A program made the translations under genes and the position numbers. Below, piece by piece: positions 24,825 to 33,623 of a stretch of DNA of 64,000 nucleotides (position 1 is its first letter; the number at the start of each line of letters is the position of its first letter). The stretch spans positions 1 to 64,000 of the forward strand of contig NZ_QDKO01000043.1 of NCBI RefSeq assembly GCF_003094615.1, in the 5' to 3' direction. This stretch comes from Caulobacter radicis. Lineage in GTDB: Bacteria > Pseudomonadota > Alphaproteobacteria > Caulobacterales > Caulobacteraceae. The notes under the pieces were generated by a model. That model searched no databases and had not been told where the DNA came from. It saw only the letters and a list, made by a program, of their open reading frames with translations.

Positions 24825-25956
24825 ACTCGCCTGCCTTGAGGAAGCGGTTGGGGTTCTGGGCGCGGCCATTGACCCAGACCTCGTAGTGGAGGTGCGGACC
24901 GGTGGAGCGGCCGGTGGAGCCCATGGCGCCGACGCGCTGGCCGATGACGACGCGCTGGCCGACGCGGACGGCGATGCCCTGCAGGTGCGCGTAGCGGGTC
25001 TTGAAGCCGCCGCCATGGTCGATCTCGACGGTGTTGCCGTAGCCCGAGCGGACGCCGGTGAACGAGATGACGCCGGGCGCGGTGGCCATGATCGGCGTGT
25101 AGAAGGCGCCGGGGAAGTCCAGGCCCGAATGGAAGGCCGGGCGGTGCGTGAACGGGTCGAAGCGCACGCCGTAGCTGCTCGACAGGGCCGGGTTGGCGGT
25201 CGGGCGGTTGAACGGCAGGCGCTGGGCCGCCGCGCCGAGGCTGCGCATGTCCGACATGTCGCTGGCGGCGCGATGGATGCGGGCGGCGAACTCCTCGTCG
25301 ACGTCCAGCACGGCGGCCAGGGCGCGAGGGTCCTTGGCCTCGATCAGCGGGCCGCCCAGCGAGGCGCCGCGGCCGGTGAAGCTGCCGGCGTCGAGGCCGG
25401 CCATGCGCATGGCCAGGCGGAGGCGCTCGGCCCGGCTCTTGGCGAAGCCCTCGGCGGCGTCGATCAGGCGCTCCTGGTCCATGCGGGTGGCCTGGATGCG
25501 CTCGACGGGCGAGGCGTCGCCGATGGCGGGTTTGTTGACGGCCAGGGCCTGGGCGGCGCCGGGCGCGCCCTTGAAGTCGCTGACCAGCAGGGCCAGGGCC
25601 GCGTGGCGCTTCTCGACCGACATGGCCAGGTCGTCGAGCGAGCCGCTGGTGGCCGACAACTGGGCCACCGCGCTGTTCAGGCGCGCCTGGCGGTCGGCGT
25701 TGAGGCGCTCGTAATAGGCCTTCTGCTTGAGGACGACCTGGTCGGTGTTGCTGACGGCCACGGTGTTGACCAGCATGGCCGCTGTGCAGACGCCCATCCA
25801 CAGCGCCGCGGCGCCGACACCGGCGGCGCAGGCCATCTGCTTGCCCGTGGAAAGCACGTAGCCACGCATCTCGCCGCCCGAGCGGACATACAGATGGCGT
25901 TCCGGAAACAGACCTTCGAGGGTCTTACGTAGGCGGTGAAAATGCGCGATCGCCAT
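24805..25956 (-). CDS. M23 (LytM-like) peptidoglycan endopeptidase, membrane-anchored
   Basis: A 383-aa periplasmic peptidase. Cytoplasmic N-terminus (~1-40) and one TM helix (~42-66, CAAGVGAAALWMGVCTAAML) come first. A long helical, coiled-coil-prone region (~75-230) follows, then the LytM domain with HSGLDF (metal His and Asp), YAHLQ and GPHLHYE near 355. All Zn ligands are present, so it should be active. It is the upstream partner of bactofilin in a two-gene unit; in Caulobacter such M23 proteins act with bactofilins in stalk morphogenesis. Confidence 0.93.
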   Translation of the reverse strand: MAIAHFHRLRKTLEGLFPERHLYVRSGGEMRGYVLSTGKQMACAAGVGAAALWMGVCTAAMLVNTVAVSNTDQVVLKQKAYYERLNADRQARLNSAVAQLSATSGSLDDLAMSVEKRHAALALLVSDFKGAPGAAQALAVNKPAIGDASPVERIQATRMDQERLIDAAEGFAKSRAERLRLAMRMAGLDAGSFTGRGASLGGPLIEAKDPRALAAVLDVDEEFAARIHRAASDMSDMRSLGAAAQRLPFNRPTANPALSSSYGVRFDPFTHRPAFHSGLDFPGAFYTPIMATAPGVISFTGVRSGYGNTVEIDHGGGFKTRYAHLQGIAVRVGQRVVIGQRVGAMGSTGRSTGPHLHYEVWVNGRAQNPNRFLKAGEYVQQAG

Positions 25957-25967
25957 ACCCAGGAAAC

Positions 25968-25991
25968 CCCCCAGTTTTCAAGGTCTGGGGG
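25968..25991 (-). promoter_or_regulatory. Hairpin just upstream of the M23 peptidase start
   Basis: In the minus-strand transcript CCCCCAG and CTGGGGG form a perfect 7-bp stem with a 10-nt loop ending 12 nt before the ATG. The G-run that could serve as ribosome site is in the 3' arm, so the fold might restrict translation. Regulatory function is inference only. The remaining gap to 26172 shows no gene. Confidence 0.4.
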
Positions 25992-26172
25992 ATATGCAAC
26001 GAGAAAGCGGAAATGCGCAAGACTCTTCGCACCTGCGAAGGCGCGGATGGCCAAGTTTCGACCATGAACCTTCGTCGATTAACCCGACATGAACGGGCTG
26101 GCTACACGCGACACGGGAGAAGTGGCCGAAAAGCGAGACTTTGCGGCGCCGGCGCCACAGTGAGGCTTGGTC

Positions 26173-26637
26173 TTAGCCCTTCAGACCCTGGGCCGCCTTG
26201 AGCACCGCCTTGACGTGATTGGGGACCTTCACCTTGCGCCAGATCTCGCGGACGACGCCTTCGCCGTCGATCAGGAAGGTCGAGCGGTCGATGCCCATGT
26301 ACTTGCGGCCGTACATGCTCTTCTCGACCCACGAGCCGTAGGCCTCGACGGTTTCGCCCAGGGTGTCGGAGCCGAGCTCGACGGTCAGGTCGTGCTTCTT
26401 GCGGAACTTGCCGTGGCTGGCGGCGCTGTCCTTGGAGACGCCGATCACCACAGCGCCGGCCTTGGCGAATTCCTCGACCTCGGCCGAGAACTGCAGGGCC
26501 TGCGAGGTGCAGCCGGTCGTGTCGTCCTTCGGGTAGAAGTAGAGCACGACGTTCTTGCCCTTCAGGCCGGCCAGGCTGACGCGGCCGGTGTCGGTGGGCA
26601 GGTCGAAGTCGGGGGCCTTGTCGCCGGGGTTCAGCAT
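26173..26637 (-). CDS. bcp: Thiol peroxidase Bcp/PrxQ
   Basis: A 154-aa cytoplasmic peroxiredoxin that reduces H2O2 and organic peroxides with thioredoxin. The peroxidatic Cys is in DDTTGCTSQALQF (near residue 43). Unlike E. coli Bcp, no resolving Cys follows five residues later, so this is a 1-Cys-type or intermolecular variant. Other family marks: LYFYPKDDT, VIGVSKDSAASHGKFRKKH and RSTFLIDGEGVVREIWR. Alone between repeats. Confidence 0.94.
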   Translation of the reverse strand: MLNPGDKAPDFDLPTDTGRVSLAGLKGKNVVLYFYPKDDTTGCTSQALQFSAEVEEFAKAGAVVIGVSKDSAASHGKFRKKHDLTVELGSDTLGETVEAYGSWVEKSMYGRKYMGIDRSTFLIDGEGVVREIWRKVKVPNHVKAVLKAAQGLKG

Positions 26638-26681
26638 CGAACTTTCTCCAACATCACGGGCCCAGCGTCAGGGCGTAGAAC

Positions 26682-26721
26682 GCGTCATCCCGAAGCGGCC
26701 GCGACCGCTCCGGGATGACGA
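26682..26721. repeat. Palindrome CGTCATCCCGAAGC / GATGACG type
   Basis: CGTCATCCCG and CGGGATGACG face each other around a GC-rich loop in the gap between bcp and tyrS. A larger relative is at 57350-57462. Confidence 0.7.
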
Positions 26722-26744
26722 TACTTAATAGCTTCGCCGTCCGG

Positions 26745-28004
26745 TTAAACCGGTTTGACGAGCACGATCTTCTTCTTGCCTTGGCTCAGCTTGACCACGC
26801 CGTCGATCAGGTCGGCGTTGGTCACCAGGCGATCGCCGTCCTTCTCCTGGGCGTCATTCAGGCGCAGGCCGCCGCCCTGGGCCAGGCGTCGGGCCTCGCC
26901 GCGCGAGGCGGTCAGGCCGATGTCGGTCGCCAGCACGGCCAGGGCCACGCCTTCGGCCAGGACCGAGGCAGCGACCTCGACCGTCGGCAGGTCGGCCGAC
27001 AGCGCGCCCTGCTCGAAAGCCGTTTCGGCCGTCGCGCGGGCGGTCCTGGCGGCCTCGTCGCCGTGCACCAGGCGGGTGGCTTCGTCGGCCAGCACCTTCT
27101 TGGCGTCGTTGATCTGGGCGCCTTCCAGGGCTTCCAGCTCGGCGATCCTGTCCAGCGGCAGGTCGGTGAACAGCTTCAGGAAGCGGCCCACGTCGGCGTC
27201 CTCGGTGTTGCGCCAGAACTGCCAGTAGTCGTACGGCGACAGGGCGTCGGCGTTGAGCCAGACGGCGCCGGCGGCGGTCTTGCCCATCTTGGCGCCCGAG
27301 GCCGTGGTCAGCAGCGGCGTGGTCAGGCCGAAGGCGGCCTTCTGGTCGACCCGGCGGGTCAGCTCGACGCCGTTGAGGATGTTGCCCCACTGGTCCGAGC
27401 CGCCCATCTGCAGCACGCAGCCGTACTTGCGGTTCAGCTCCAGGAAGTCGGTGGCCTGCATCAGCATGTAGTTGAACTCGAGGAAGGTCATCGGCTGCTC
27501 ACGCTCGAGCCGCAGCTTCACCGAGTCGAAGGTCAGCATGCGGTTGATCGTGAAGTGCACGCCGTAGTCGCGCAGGAACTGCACGTAGCCGAGCTTCGAC
27601 AGCCATTCGTCGTTGTCGACCATCACCGCGTCGGTCGGGCCGTCGCCGAAGGTCAGGAAGTTGGCGAACACCTTCTTGATGCCGTCGATGTTCGACTGGA
27701 TCTGCTCGTCGGTGAGCAGCGGGCGCTGAGTGTCCTTGAAGGTCGGGTCGCCCACGCGGGTGGTGCCGCCGCCCATCAGGACGATCGGCTTGTGGCCGGC
27801 CTGCTGCAGGCGGCGCAGCATCATGATCTGGATCAGGTGGCCGACGTGCAGGCTGGGGGCGGTGGCGTCGAAGCCGATGTAGGCGGTGATCGCGCCGCCG
27901 GCGGCGGCCGCGTCCAATTCGTCCGGGTGGGTGATCTGATGGATGTAGCCGCGGCTCTGCATGGTCTGCAGGAATTCGGACTTGAAGCTCTGCGGCGCGG
28001 ACAT
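26745..28004 (-). CDS. tyrS: Tyrosyl-tRNA synthetase
   Basis: Class I synthetase for tRNA-Tyr. It has YIGFDATAPSLHVGHLIQ (the HIGH-type signature HVGH), GGSDQWGNILNGVEL for tyrosine binding, KMGKTAAGAVWL (the KMSKS loop, here KMGKT) and a C-terminal S4 RNA-binding domain (LTASRGEARRLAQGGGLRLN). From ATG 28004 it is 419 aa. In-frame ATG 28073 has a far better ribosome site (AAGGAG, 7 nt away) and would add 23 residues (MKPSPQTAPPVLDARTSDTE...), so the true N-terminus is open. Confidence 0.95.
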   Translation of the reverse strand: MSAPQSFKSEFLQTMQSRGYIHQITHPDELDAAAAGGAITAYIGFDATAPSLHVGHLIQIMMLRRLQQAGHKPIVLMGGGTTRVGDPTFKDTQRPLLTDEQIQSNIDGIKKVFANFLTFGDGPTDAVMVDNDEWLSKLGYVQFLRDYGVHFTINRMLTFDSVKLRLEREQPMTFLEFNYMLMQATDFLELNRKYGCVLQMGGSDQWGNILNGVELTRRVDQKAAFGLTTPLLTTASGAKMGKTAAGAVWLNADALSPYDYWQFWRNTEDADVGRFLKLFTDLPLDRIAELEALEGAQINDAKKVLADEATRLVHGDEAARTARATAETAFEQGALSADLPTVEVAASVLAEGVALAVLATDIGLTASRGEARRLAQGGGLRLNDAQEKDGDRLVTNADLIDGVVKLSQGKKKIVLVKPV

Positions 28005-28268
28005 GGCTCGACTCTCTGTATCGCTGGTTCGCGCGTCTAGCACGGGCGGGGCTGTCTGTGGCGAGGGTTTCATCGATAGTCTCCTTGCAAGATGCGCCGG
28101 AGACGTCGTCGGTAGGGGGAGGGACGCATCGCCGGCCAGGTGGCGGTGCGTCGACATGACCGGTCGTTCGCCCGCTAGATCAGCGGGCGGTAATAGGCGC
28201 AGGAACGGAGGGCCTTGGCGGTCATGGGGCCTAGCTACCCGACACGGGGCGTGGCAGTCAACGCAACC

Positions 28269-29375
28269 ATGCGCATTCTTGGATTCATGACCGGCACCTC
28301 GCTCGACGCGGTCGACATGGCGGTGCTCGACACCGATGGCGAGGCGATCCAGGGCTTTGGCCCCAGCGGCGAACGCAAGCTGCGCGAGGAAACCCGCACG
28401 CTGCTGCTGGAAACCACGCGCCAGGCCCTGGCCTGGAAGCGCGGACAAGCCGAGCCGGCCATCTTCGACGAGGCCCGGCTGGCGGTGGCCGAGGAGCATT
28501 TCCACGCGGCCGAGAGCTTCCTGGCCGAGCATGGGCTTGCATGGAGCGACTTCGACCTCTTGGGCGTGCATGGCCAGACCGTGCTGCACGAACGCCCGAA
28601 CGCCGAGCGCGTGGGCCGGACGGTGCAACTGCTCGACGCCGAGCGGCTAGCGGTCCTGACCGGGCGGCCGGTGGCGTTCGATTTCCGCACCGCCGACGTG
28701 GCGGCCGGCGGGGAGGGCGCGCCGCTGGCGCCGATCTATCACGAGGCCCGCGCCCGCGCCTCGGGCCTGGCCGCGCCGGTGGCGGCGCTGAACATCGGCG
28801 GGGTGGCCAACATCACCCTGATCGGCGCGGACGGAACCCTGCTGGCCTTCGACACCGGCCCGGGCAACGGCATGATCGACCTGATGCTTCAGGAACGTGG
28901 CCTTGGCCGTTTCGACGAGGGCGGCCGGCTGGCGGCGGCAGGCGCGGTGGACGAGGCGGCGCTGAACGCGCTCCTGGCCAGCGCCTATTTCGCCGCGCCC
29001 GCGCCCAAGTCTCTGGACCGCTACGACTTCTCGCTGGACGCGGTGGCGCACCTGTCGGCGCAGGACGCGGCCGCGACCCTGGTGGCCTTCACTGCCGCGG
29101 CCGTGCTCAAGGCCTTCGACAAGAACGACGCCCCGCCCAGCGCCCTGATCGTCTGCGGCGGCGGCCGCCATAACCCACGGATCATGGCGGCGCTGGCCGA
29201 GCGGGTTCCCGTGCCGGTGAAGGCGGCCGAAGACTACGGCTGGCGCGGCGACGCCATCGAGGCCGAGGCCTTCGCCTATCTGGCGGCGCGGACGGCGCGC
29301 GGGCTGCCGATCAGCTTTCCGGGCACGACGGGGGTGGCGTCGCCGATGACCGGCGGACGGATCGCGCGGCCCTGA
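28269..29375 (+). CDS. anmK: Anhydro-N-acetylmuramic acid kinase
   Basis: Phosphorylates and hydrates 1,6-anhydro-MurNAc to MurNAc-6-phosphate in peptidoglycan recycling. The 368 aa start MRILGFMTGTSLDAVDMAVL with the ATP-binding GTSLDAVD. VHGQTVLHE, DVAAGGEGAPLAPIYHE, NIGGVANITLIG, DTGPGNGMIDL, ICGGGRHNPRIMAAL and the terminal GTTGVASPMTGGRI follow. It is divergent from tyrS across 264 bp. That gap holds a CCCGCT-agatc-AGCGGG hairpin near 28170 and nothing else recognised. Confidence 0.95.
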   Translation: MRILGFMTGTSLDAVDMAVLDTDGEAIQGFGPSGERKLREETRTLLLETTRQALAWKRGQAEPAIFDEARLAVAEEHFHAAESFLAEHGLAWSDFDLLGVHGQTVLHERPNAERVGRTVQLLDAERLAVLTGRPVAFDFRTADVAAGGEGAPLAPIYHEARARASGLAAPVAALNIGGVANITLIGADGTLLAFDTGPGNGMIDLMLQERGLGRFDEGGRLAAAGAVDEAALNALLASAYFAAPAPKSLDRYDFSLDAVAHLSAQDAAATLVAFTAAAVLKAFDKNDAPPSALIVCGGGRHNPRIMAALAERVPVPVKAAEDYGWRGDAIEAEAFAYLAARTARGLPISFPGTTGVASPMTGGRIARP

Positions 29376-29390
29376 CCCTTGGGACAGGCG

Positions 29391-30218
29391 CTACTTGCGT
29401 TCCGCCGCCTTGGCCGCGTCCCACAGGGCGTCCATCTCGGCCAGGTCGGACTGGTCGGGCGTGCGGCCGTCCTTGGCCAGCTCGGCCTCGATGAAAGCGA
29501 AGCGGCGGGCGAACTTGGCGTTGGTGGCGCGCAGGGCGTCCTCGGGCTCGACGTCGAGCTTGCGCGCAAGGTTGGCGCAGACGAACAGGATGTCGCCCAG
29601 TTCCTCGCGGGCCTTGGCCTGGTCGCCGGCGTCGATCTCGACCTGTAGTTCGGCGACTTCCTCGGCCAGCTTTTCCAGCACCTTGTCGGTCGAGGGCCAG
29701 TCGAAGCCGACGCGCGCGGCGCGCTTGGTCAGCTTCACGGCCCGGGTCAGGGCGGGCAGGCCGGCGGGCACGTCGTCGAGCACGCCGCCCTTCTTCTTGG
29801 CCTTGCGCTCCTGGGCTTTCAGCTCCTCCCAGCCCGCCTTCTGGTCGGCCAGGTCGTCATAGGCGTGGTCGCCGAACACGTGGGGATGGCGGCGGATCAT
29901 CTTGTCGGAGATCGACCGGGCGACGTCCTGGAGGCTGAAGGCGCCTTGCTCCTCGGCCATCCGGGAATGGAACACCACCTGAAGCAGCAGGTCGCCAAGC
30001 TCTTCCTTCAGGTCGGAAAGATCATTGCGCTCGATGGCGTCGGCGACCTCGTAGGCCTCCTCGATCGTGTAGGGCGCGATGGTCGCGAAGGTCTGCTCGA
30101 TGTCCCACGGGCAGCCGCCCCGCGGGTCGCGCAGGCGGGCCATGATCTCCACCAGGGTGAAGAGCGGATGCTCCTCACTGGGTTGCAGAGGGCGCGGGGC
30201 TGGGGTCGGAGAGGTCAT
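29391..30218 (-). CDS. mazG: Nucleoside triphosphate pyrophosphohydrolase MazG
   Basis: House-cleaning hydrolase that removes the pyrophosphate from (d)NTPs and, in E. coli, dampens stress signalling. 275 aa with two MazG domains: residues ~20-110 (MARLRDPRGGCPWDIEQTFA; EEAYEVADAIERNDLSDLKE with the EExxE metal motif) and ~165-250 (LAEEVAELQVEIDAGDQAKA; REELGDILFVCANLARKL). Its first 44 bases overlap the end of the MFS gene upstream, so the two are probably coupled. Confidence 0.94.
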   Translation of the reverse strand: MTSPTPAPRPLQPSEEHPLFTLVEIMARLRDPRGGCPWDIEQTFATIAPYTIEEAYEVADAIERNDLSDLKEELGDLLLQVVFHSRMAEEQGAFSLQDVARSISDKMIRRHPHVFGDHAYDDLADQKAGWEELKAQERKAKKKGGVLDDVPAGLPALTRAVKLTKRAARVGFDWPSTDKVLEKLAEEVAELQVEIDAGDQAKAREELGDILFVCANLARKLDVEPEDALRATNAKFARRFAFIEAELAKDGRTPDQSDLAEMDALWDAAKAAERK

Positions 30219-31569
30219 GCGAGCTCGCTTGGGCGTTGGCTTGCGCCGCGTCGCGCGCCTCCAGTTGGGCGAGGATCTCGGCGTGGCGTCTGGCGTCCAG
30301 CGGATAGCGCACGATGATGACCGAGACCAGCACGCCCAGCGCCGCCGGCACGGCCGTGTAGAGCACGATCAGGGCGGTGTCGCCCTCGGCGCTGGGGATC
30401 TTGGGGTCGAAGCCCAGCTTCTCGAGCACCAGGAAGACGCCGATGGCCAGGGCGAAGCCCAGCTTCACCGTGCCGTTGACGATGGCGTACAGCAGGCCCG
30501 TGCGGTCGACACCGCTGTTCAGCCGCTCCTCGTCGCCGATGTCGGCCATCATTGAGCGCACCAGCAGCGGCGCTGCCGAGTAGGGCAGGCCGGCCAACAC
30601 CAGCACCGTGATCGCGAAGGCGTTGACGCCGTTGGGCGTGATCACCGCGGCGACCTGGAAGACGGCGTACATGATCCCGGCGATCGCCAGGGAGGTGTGC
30701 TTGCCCGTGACCTTGGCGATCCAAGGCCACAGCGGCGCGCCGGCCAGGGCGGCCACGAAATAGACCAGCAGCAGGATCCCCGCCTGGTCCTTCGGGATGC
30801 CCTTGATGCGCTCGAAGAAGAAGAAGAACAGCGCGCCGCCGATGCCGGGCGCCAGGCCCATCAGCAGGTCGGCGATCAGCAGCTTCTGCACAGTGGGGCG
30901 CTTGAGCAGGGCGAAATACTGCTTCAGGCCCGCCTCGTGTCGCTGGGGCGGAGCCGCCGGCTCGCCGACGACCGCGCCGGCGAGCAGCGCCGTCAGCGGC
31001 ATCAGCACGATGATGAACCAGCCCATGGCCTGGACGCCGGCGGCGTGGTCGCCCTTGAGGGTGAAGGCCACCAAGGGCGGCAGCAGCAGCACCAGGATCA
31101 TGCCCACCACGTTGCCGGCGCTCCAGAAGCCGTAGATCCGTGATCGCTGCTGGTAGTCGGACGACAGCACTGCGCCCCAGGCCGTCTGGGCCAGGACCGC
31201 CATCGAGAAGCCGATGTAGACGACGATCAGCCATGACCAGAGGAAGATCGGCCCGATCCCGGGCTTGGCCATGAACAGCGCGTAGGAGGCGGCCATCAGC
31301 AGCGGCACGCTGGCCACCAGCCAGGGGCGGAAGCGGCCCCAGCGGGTGCGCGTGCGGTCCATCATGCCGCCCAGGATCGGGTCCAGGATGATGTCGGCCA
31401 GCCGCACCAGCAGGAAGGCCGTGCCGACCACCGACAGCGAAAGGCCAAGCTCGCTGACATAGTATTCGGGCAGATAGACCACGAGCGGCAGGCCAAGACC
31501 CGCCAGCGGCAGGGTCGGCGAGGCGTAGGCGGCCAGGGCGGCGGTCGATCGTCGCGGCGCAGCGGTCAT
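30175..31569 (-). CDS. MFS transporter of the glycoside-pentoside-hexuronide family
   Basis: A 464-aa, 12-TM inner-membrane symporter (MFS_2/GPH type). It shows the family N-terminal YASPTLPLAGLGLPLVVYLP, the loop 2-3 signature LADIILDPILGGMMDRTRTR with WGRFRPWL, and DYQQRSRIYGFWSAGNVVG. The C-terminus (~435-464) is a cytoplasmic tail rich in Ala, Gln and Ser. Substrate is probably a sugar or glycoside, driven by H+ or Na+; the exact sugar cannot be told. It overlaps mazG. Confidence 0.88.
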   Translation of the reverse strand: MTAAPRRSTAALAAYASPTLPLAGLGLPLVVYLPEYYVSELGLSLSVVGTAFLLVRLADIILDPILGGMMDRTRTRWGRFRPWLVASVPLLMAASYALFMAKPGIGPIFLWSWLIVVYIGFSMAVLAQTAWGAVLSSDYQQRSRIYGFWSAGNVVGMILVLLLPPLVAFTLKGDHAAGVQAMGWFIIVLMPLTALLAGAVVGEPAAPPQRHEAGLKQYFALLKRPTVQKLLIADLLMGLAPGIGGALFFFFFERIKGIPKDQAGILLLVYFVAALAGAPLWPWIAKVTGKHTSLAIAGIMYAVFQVAAVITPNGVNAFAITVLVLAGLPYSAAPLLVRSMMADIGDEERLNSGVDRTGLLYAIVNGTVKLGFALAIGVFLVLEKLGFDPKIPSAEGDTALIVLYTAVPAALGVLVSVIIVRYPLDARRHAEILAQLEARDAAQANAQASSHDLSDPSPAPSATQ

Positions 31570-31694
31570 GCTTCCTCCCCGGGGAGCCTCTGACGCCCCT
31601 TCTTACTGAACGGCGATCAGACTCTGCGTCGAGGGTTCTGGCAAGCGACCGCCGACACGACAGGATCGACATTCACGCGACGGCCGTATCCAAG

Positions 31695-31803
31695 ATCCGT
31701 TCTTCCCCGCGAAGGCGGGGACCCAAGCGGAGTCTGCGGGTCGCTCACGGCCGCGCCGTCTCATGAAACTCAGCTTGGATCCCCGCCTTCGCGGGGATGC
31801 TCG
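31695..31803. repeat. Inverted repeat (CCCCGCGAAGGCGGGGAcCCAAG)
   Basis: CCCCGCGAAGGCGGGGACCC at the left is inverted, with small changes, at 31778-31800 (GATCCCCGCCTTCGCGGGGA), spacer ~70 bp. It fills the gap between the MFS gene and the small secreted-protein gene; nothing else is recognised in 31570-31840. Confidence 0.8.
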
Positions 31804-31840
31804 GTGAGAAACGGTCACTGCTGCTTGATGTAGCTCCGGC

Positions 31841-32344
31841 CTAGTCCTTCACGAACTGCCCGTCCTCGATGCGGCGGGCCAGGCGATCGAAGGCCAGGCT
31901 GGCGTCGCTCCAGGTGGCCGCGTACTGGGCCTGCCAGATGTCGGTCTCGTACCAGCGATAGCGGATCGGCGTGCTGACGCCGTCGGCCGAGACGTACTCG
32001 CCCGACACTCGGGCCCCGCCGTTGCCGAAGCTTTCCATGGACAGGCCCGGCTTGCTGGTCAGCTGCAGGGGCGTGGGGCGATTGGGCACGGCGTCGTCGA
32101 TCACCAGGCGCAGGCGGCCGCCCGATGCCGTCAGGCCGCCGGCGCGTTCCAGGCGACGCTCGACGGCCCGCTTGAGGTCGCGCGCCAGGTAGTCGAACTC
32201 GCGCTCGCCCAGCTTGTCGGCCTTGGCGGCGAGGTCGGGGCCGATGATCACCTCGACCTGCGAGACGGCGGGGGTGTCGGCGAACGCGGCGCTCGCCGGC
32301 AGGAGGGACGCCGCGGCGGCGGCGAAGAGGACGAAACGCAGCAT
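31841..32344 (-). CDS. Secreted conserved hypothetical protein
   Basis: A 167-aa protein with a Sec signal peptide (residues 1-22, MLRFVLFAAAAASLLPASAA). The mature domain has EVIIGPDLAAKADKLGEREF, LVIDDAVPNRPTPLQL and RYRWYETDIWQAQYAATWSD. It could be a small periplasmic or outer-membrane-associated domain; I recognise no family. The start at 32344 is set by the signal peptide and GAGGAGCG upstream. The longer frame back to 32920 runs through nhaA. It follows nhaA on the same strand by 29 bp. Confidence 0.8.
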   Translation of the reverse strand: MLRFVLFAAAAASLLPASAAFADTPAVSQVEVIIGPDLAAKADKLGEREFDYLARDLKRAVERRLERAGGLTASGGRLRLVIDDAVPNRPTPLQLTSKPGLSMESFGNGGARVSGEYVSADGVSTPIRYRWYETDIWQAQYAATWSDASLAFDRLARRIEDGQFVKD

Positions 32345-32373
32345 GGCCCACGCTCCTCGTTGGACTGTTTGCT

Positions 32374-33552
32374 CTAGTTTGGACCCGCGCCGGCCATCGC
32401 GCCAGTCTTGCGACGACGCGGCAGGGCGAAGATCAGCCAGGCCAGCAGGGCCGAGGCCACCGACCCGGCCAGCACGCCGATCTTGGTCTCCTCGCGCAGC
32501 AGGGCGTCTCGGAAGGCCAGGTTGTTGATGAACAGGCTCATGGTGAAGCCGACGCCGCACAGCACGGCCACGCCATAGAGCTGGGTCCAGGTCACGCCGG
32601 TGGGGCGGCGCGCCAGGCCAAGGGCGATCGCGGCGGCGCTGAACGCCATGACGCCGGCCTGCTTGCCCAGGAAGAGGCCCAGCGCCGCGCCCAGGGTGGC
32701 GGGCGCCGTCAGGGCCGAGGCGTCGAGCCCGCCCAGGGCCACCCCGGCGTTGGCGAAGCCGAACACCGGCACGATCAGGTAGGCGACCCACGGGTTGAGC
32801 CCGTGCTCCAGCCGGTGCAGCGGCGAGTGCTCGCCCCGCGTCGAGGTCAGCGGGATGGTCATGGCCAGCAGCACGCCGGCCAGGGTGGCGTGCACGCCCG
32901 ACTTCAGGAACAGGAACCACAGCAGTGCGCCCAGCAGCAGGTAGGGCCAGAGGGCGACGACCTTCAGGCGGTTCAGCGCGATCAGCGCGGCCAGCACGAT
33001 GGCGGCTCCGCCCAGCGCCCAGAGCGTCAGCTGGTCGGTGTAGAAGAAGGCGATGATCAGGATCGCGCCCAGGTCGTCGATGATCGCCAGGGCGGCCAGG
33101 AAGATCTTCAGCGCGCCTGGCACGCGCGGCCCCAGCAGCGAAAGGACGCCCAGGGCGAAGGCGATGTCGGTCGCCGCCGGAATGGCCCAGCCGGCGCGCA
33201 CGTCCGGCGCGTCGCGGGCGATGAAGAGGTAGACCAGCGCCGGCGCGATCATGCCGCCCAGGGCCGCGAAGCCGGGCAGGGCGCGGCGCGGCCAGGTCGA
33301 TAGTTCGCCGCCGACGACCTCGCGCTTGATCTCCAGGCCCACGAGCAGAAAAAACACCGCCATCAGGCCGTCATTGACCCAGTGCTCGACCGACAGCGGG
33401 CCCAGATAGGCGTGCAGGGCGTGGAAATAGCCTGCGCCCAGCGGCGAATTGGCCACCAACAGCGCGGCCGCGGCCGAGATCATCAGCAGCACGCCGCCGG
33501 CGGACTCGCTGCGCAGGAAATCGCGCAGGGCGGATACGGCGCGCGCCGGCAT
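32374..33552 (-). CDS. nhaA: Na+/H+ antiporter NhaA
   Basis: Electrogenic 2H+/Na+ inner-membrane antiporter for pH and sodium homeostasis. 392 aa, 12 TM helices. Family marks are GLMAVFFLLVGLEIKREVVG, AIPAATDIAFALGVLSLLG with the two-aspartate region, LAIIDDLGAILIIAFFY (the ion-binding Asp pair DD), FGFANAGVALG and GFTMSLFINNLAF. Start ATG 33552 gives the family N-terminus (LRSESAGGVLLMISAAAALL). The much longer frame in the same register is cobQ shadow. Confidence 0.97.
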   Translation of the reverse strand: MPARAVSALRDFLRSESAGGVLLMISAAAALLVANSPLGAGYFHALHAYLGPLSVEHWVNDGLMAVFFLLVGLEIKREVVGGELSTWPRRALPGFAALGGMIAPALVYLFIARDAPDVRAGWAIPAATDIAFALGVLSLLGPRVPGALKIFLAALAIIDDLGAILIIAFFYTDQLTLWALGGAAIVLAALIALNRLKVVALWPYLLLGALLWFLFLKSGVHATLAGVLLAMTIPLTSTRGEHSPLHRLEHGLNPWVAYLIVPVFGFANAGVALGGLDASALTAPATLGAALGLFLGKQAGVMAFSAAAIALGLARRPTGVTWTQLYGVAVLCGVGFTMSLFINNLAFRDALLREETKIGVLAGSVASALLAWLIFALPRRRKTGAMAGAGPN

Positions 33553-33623
33553 GAGGGCTCCCAACTCGGATTCGTCGGGGGCGACTTTGGCCGCCGGAAA
33601 CGCCCGGAGCCAGGAAAACCGGA

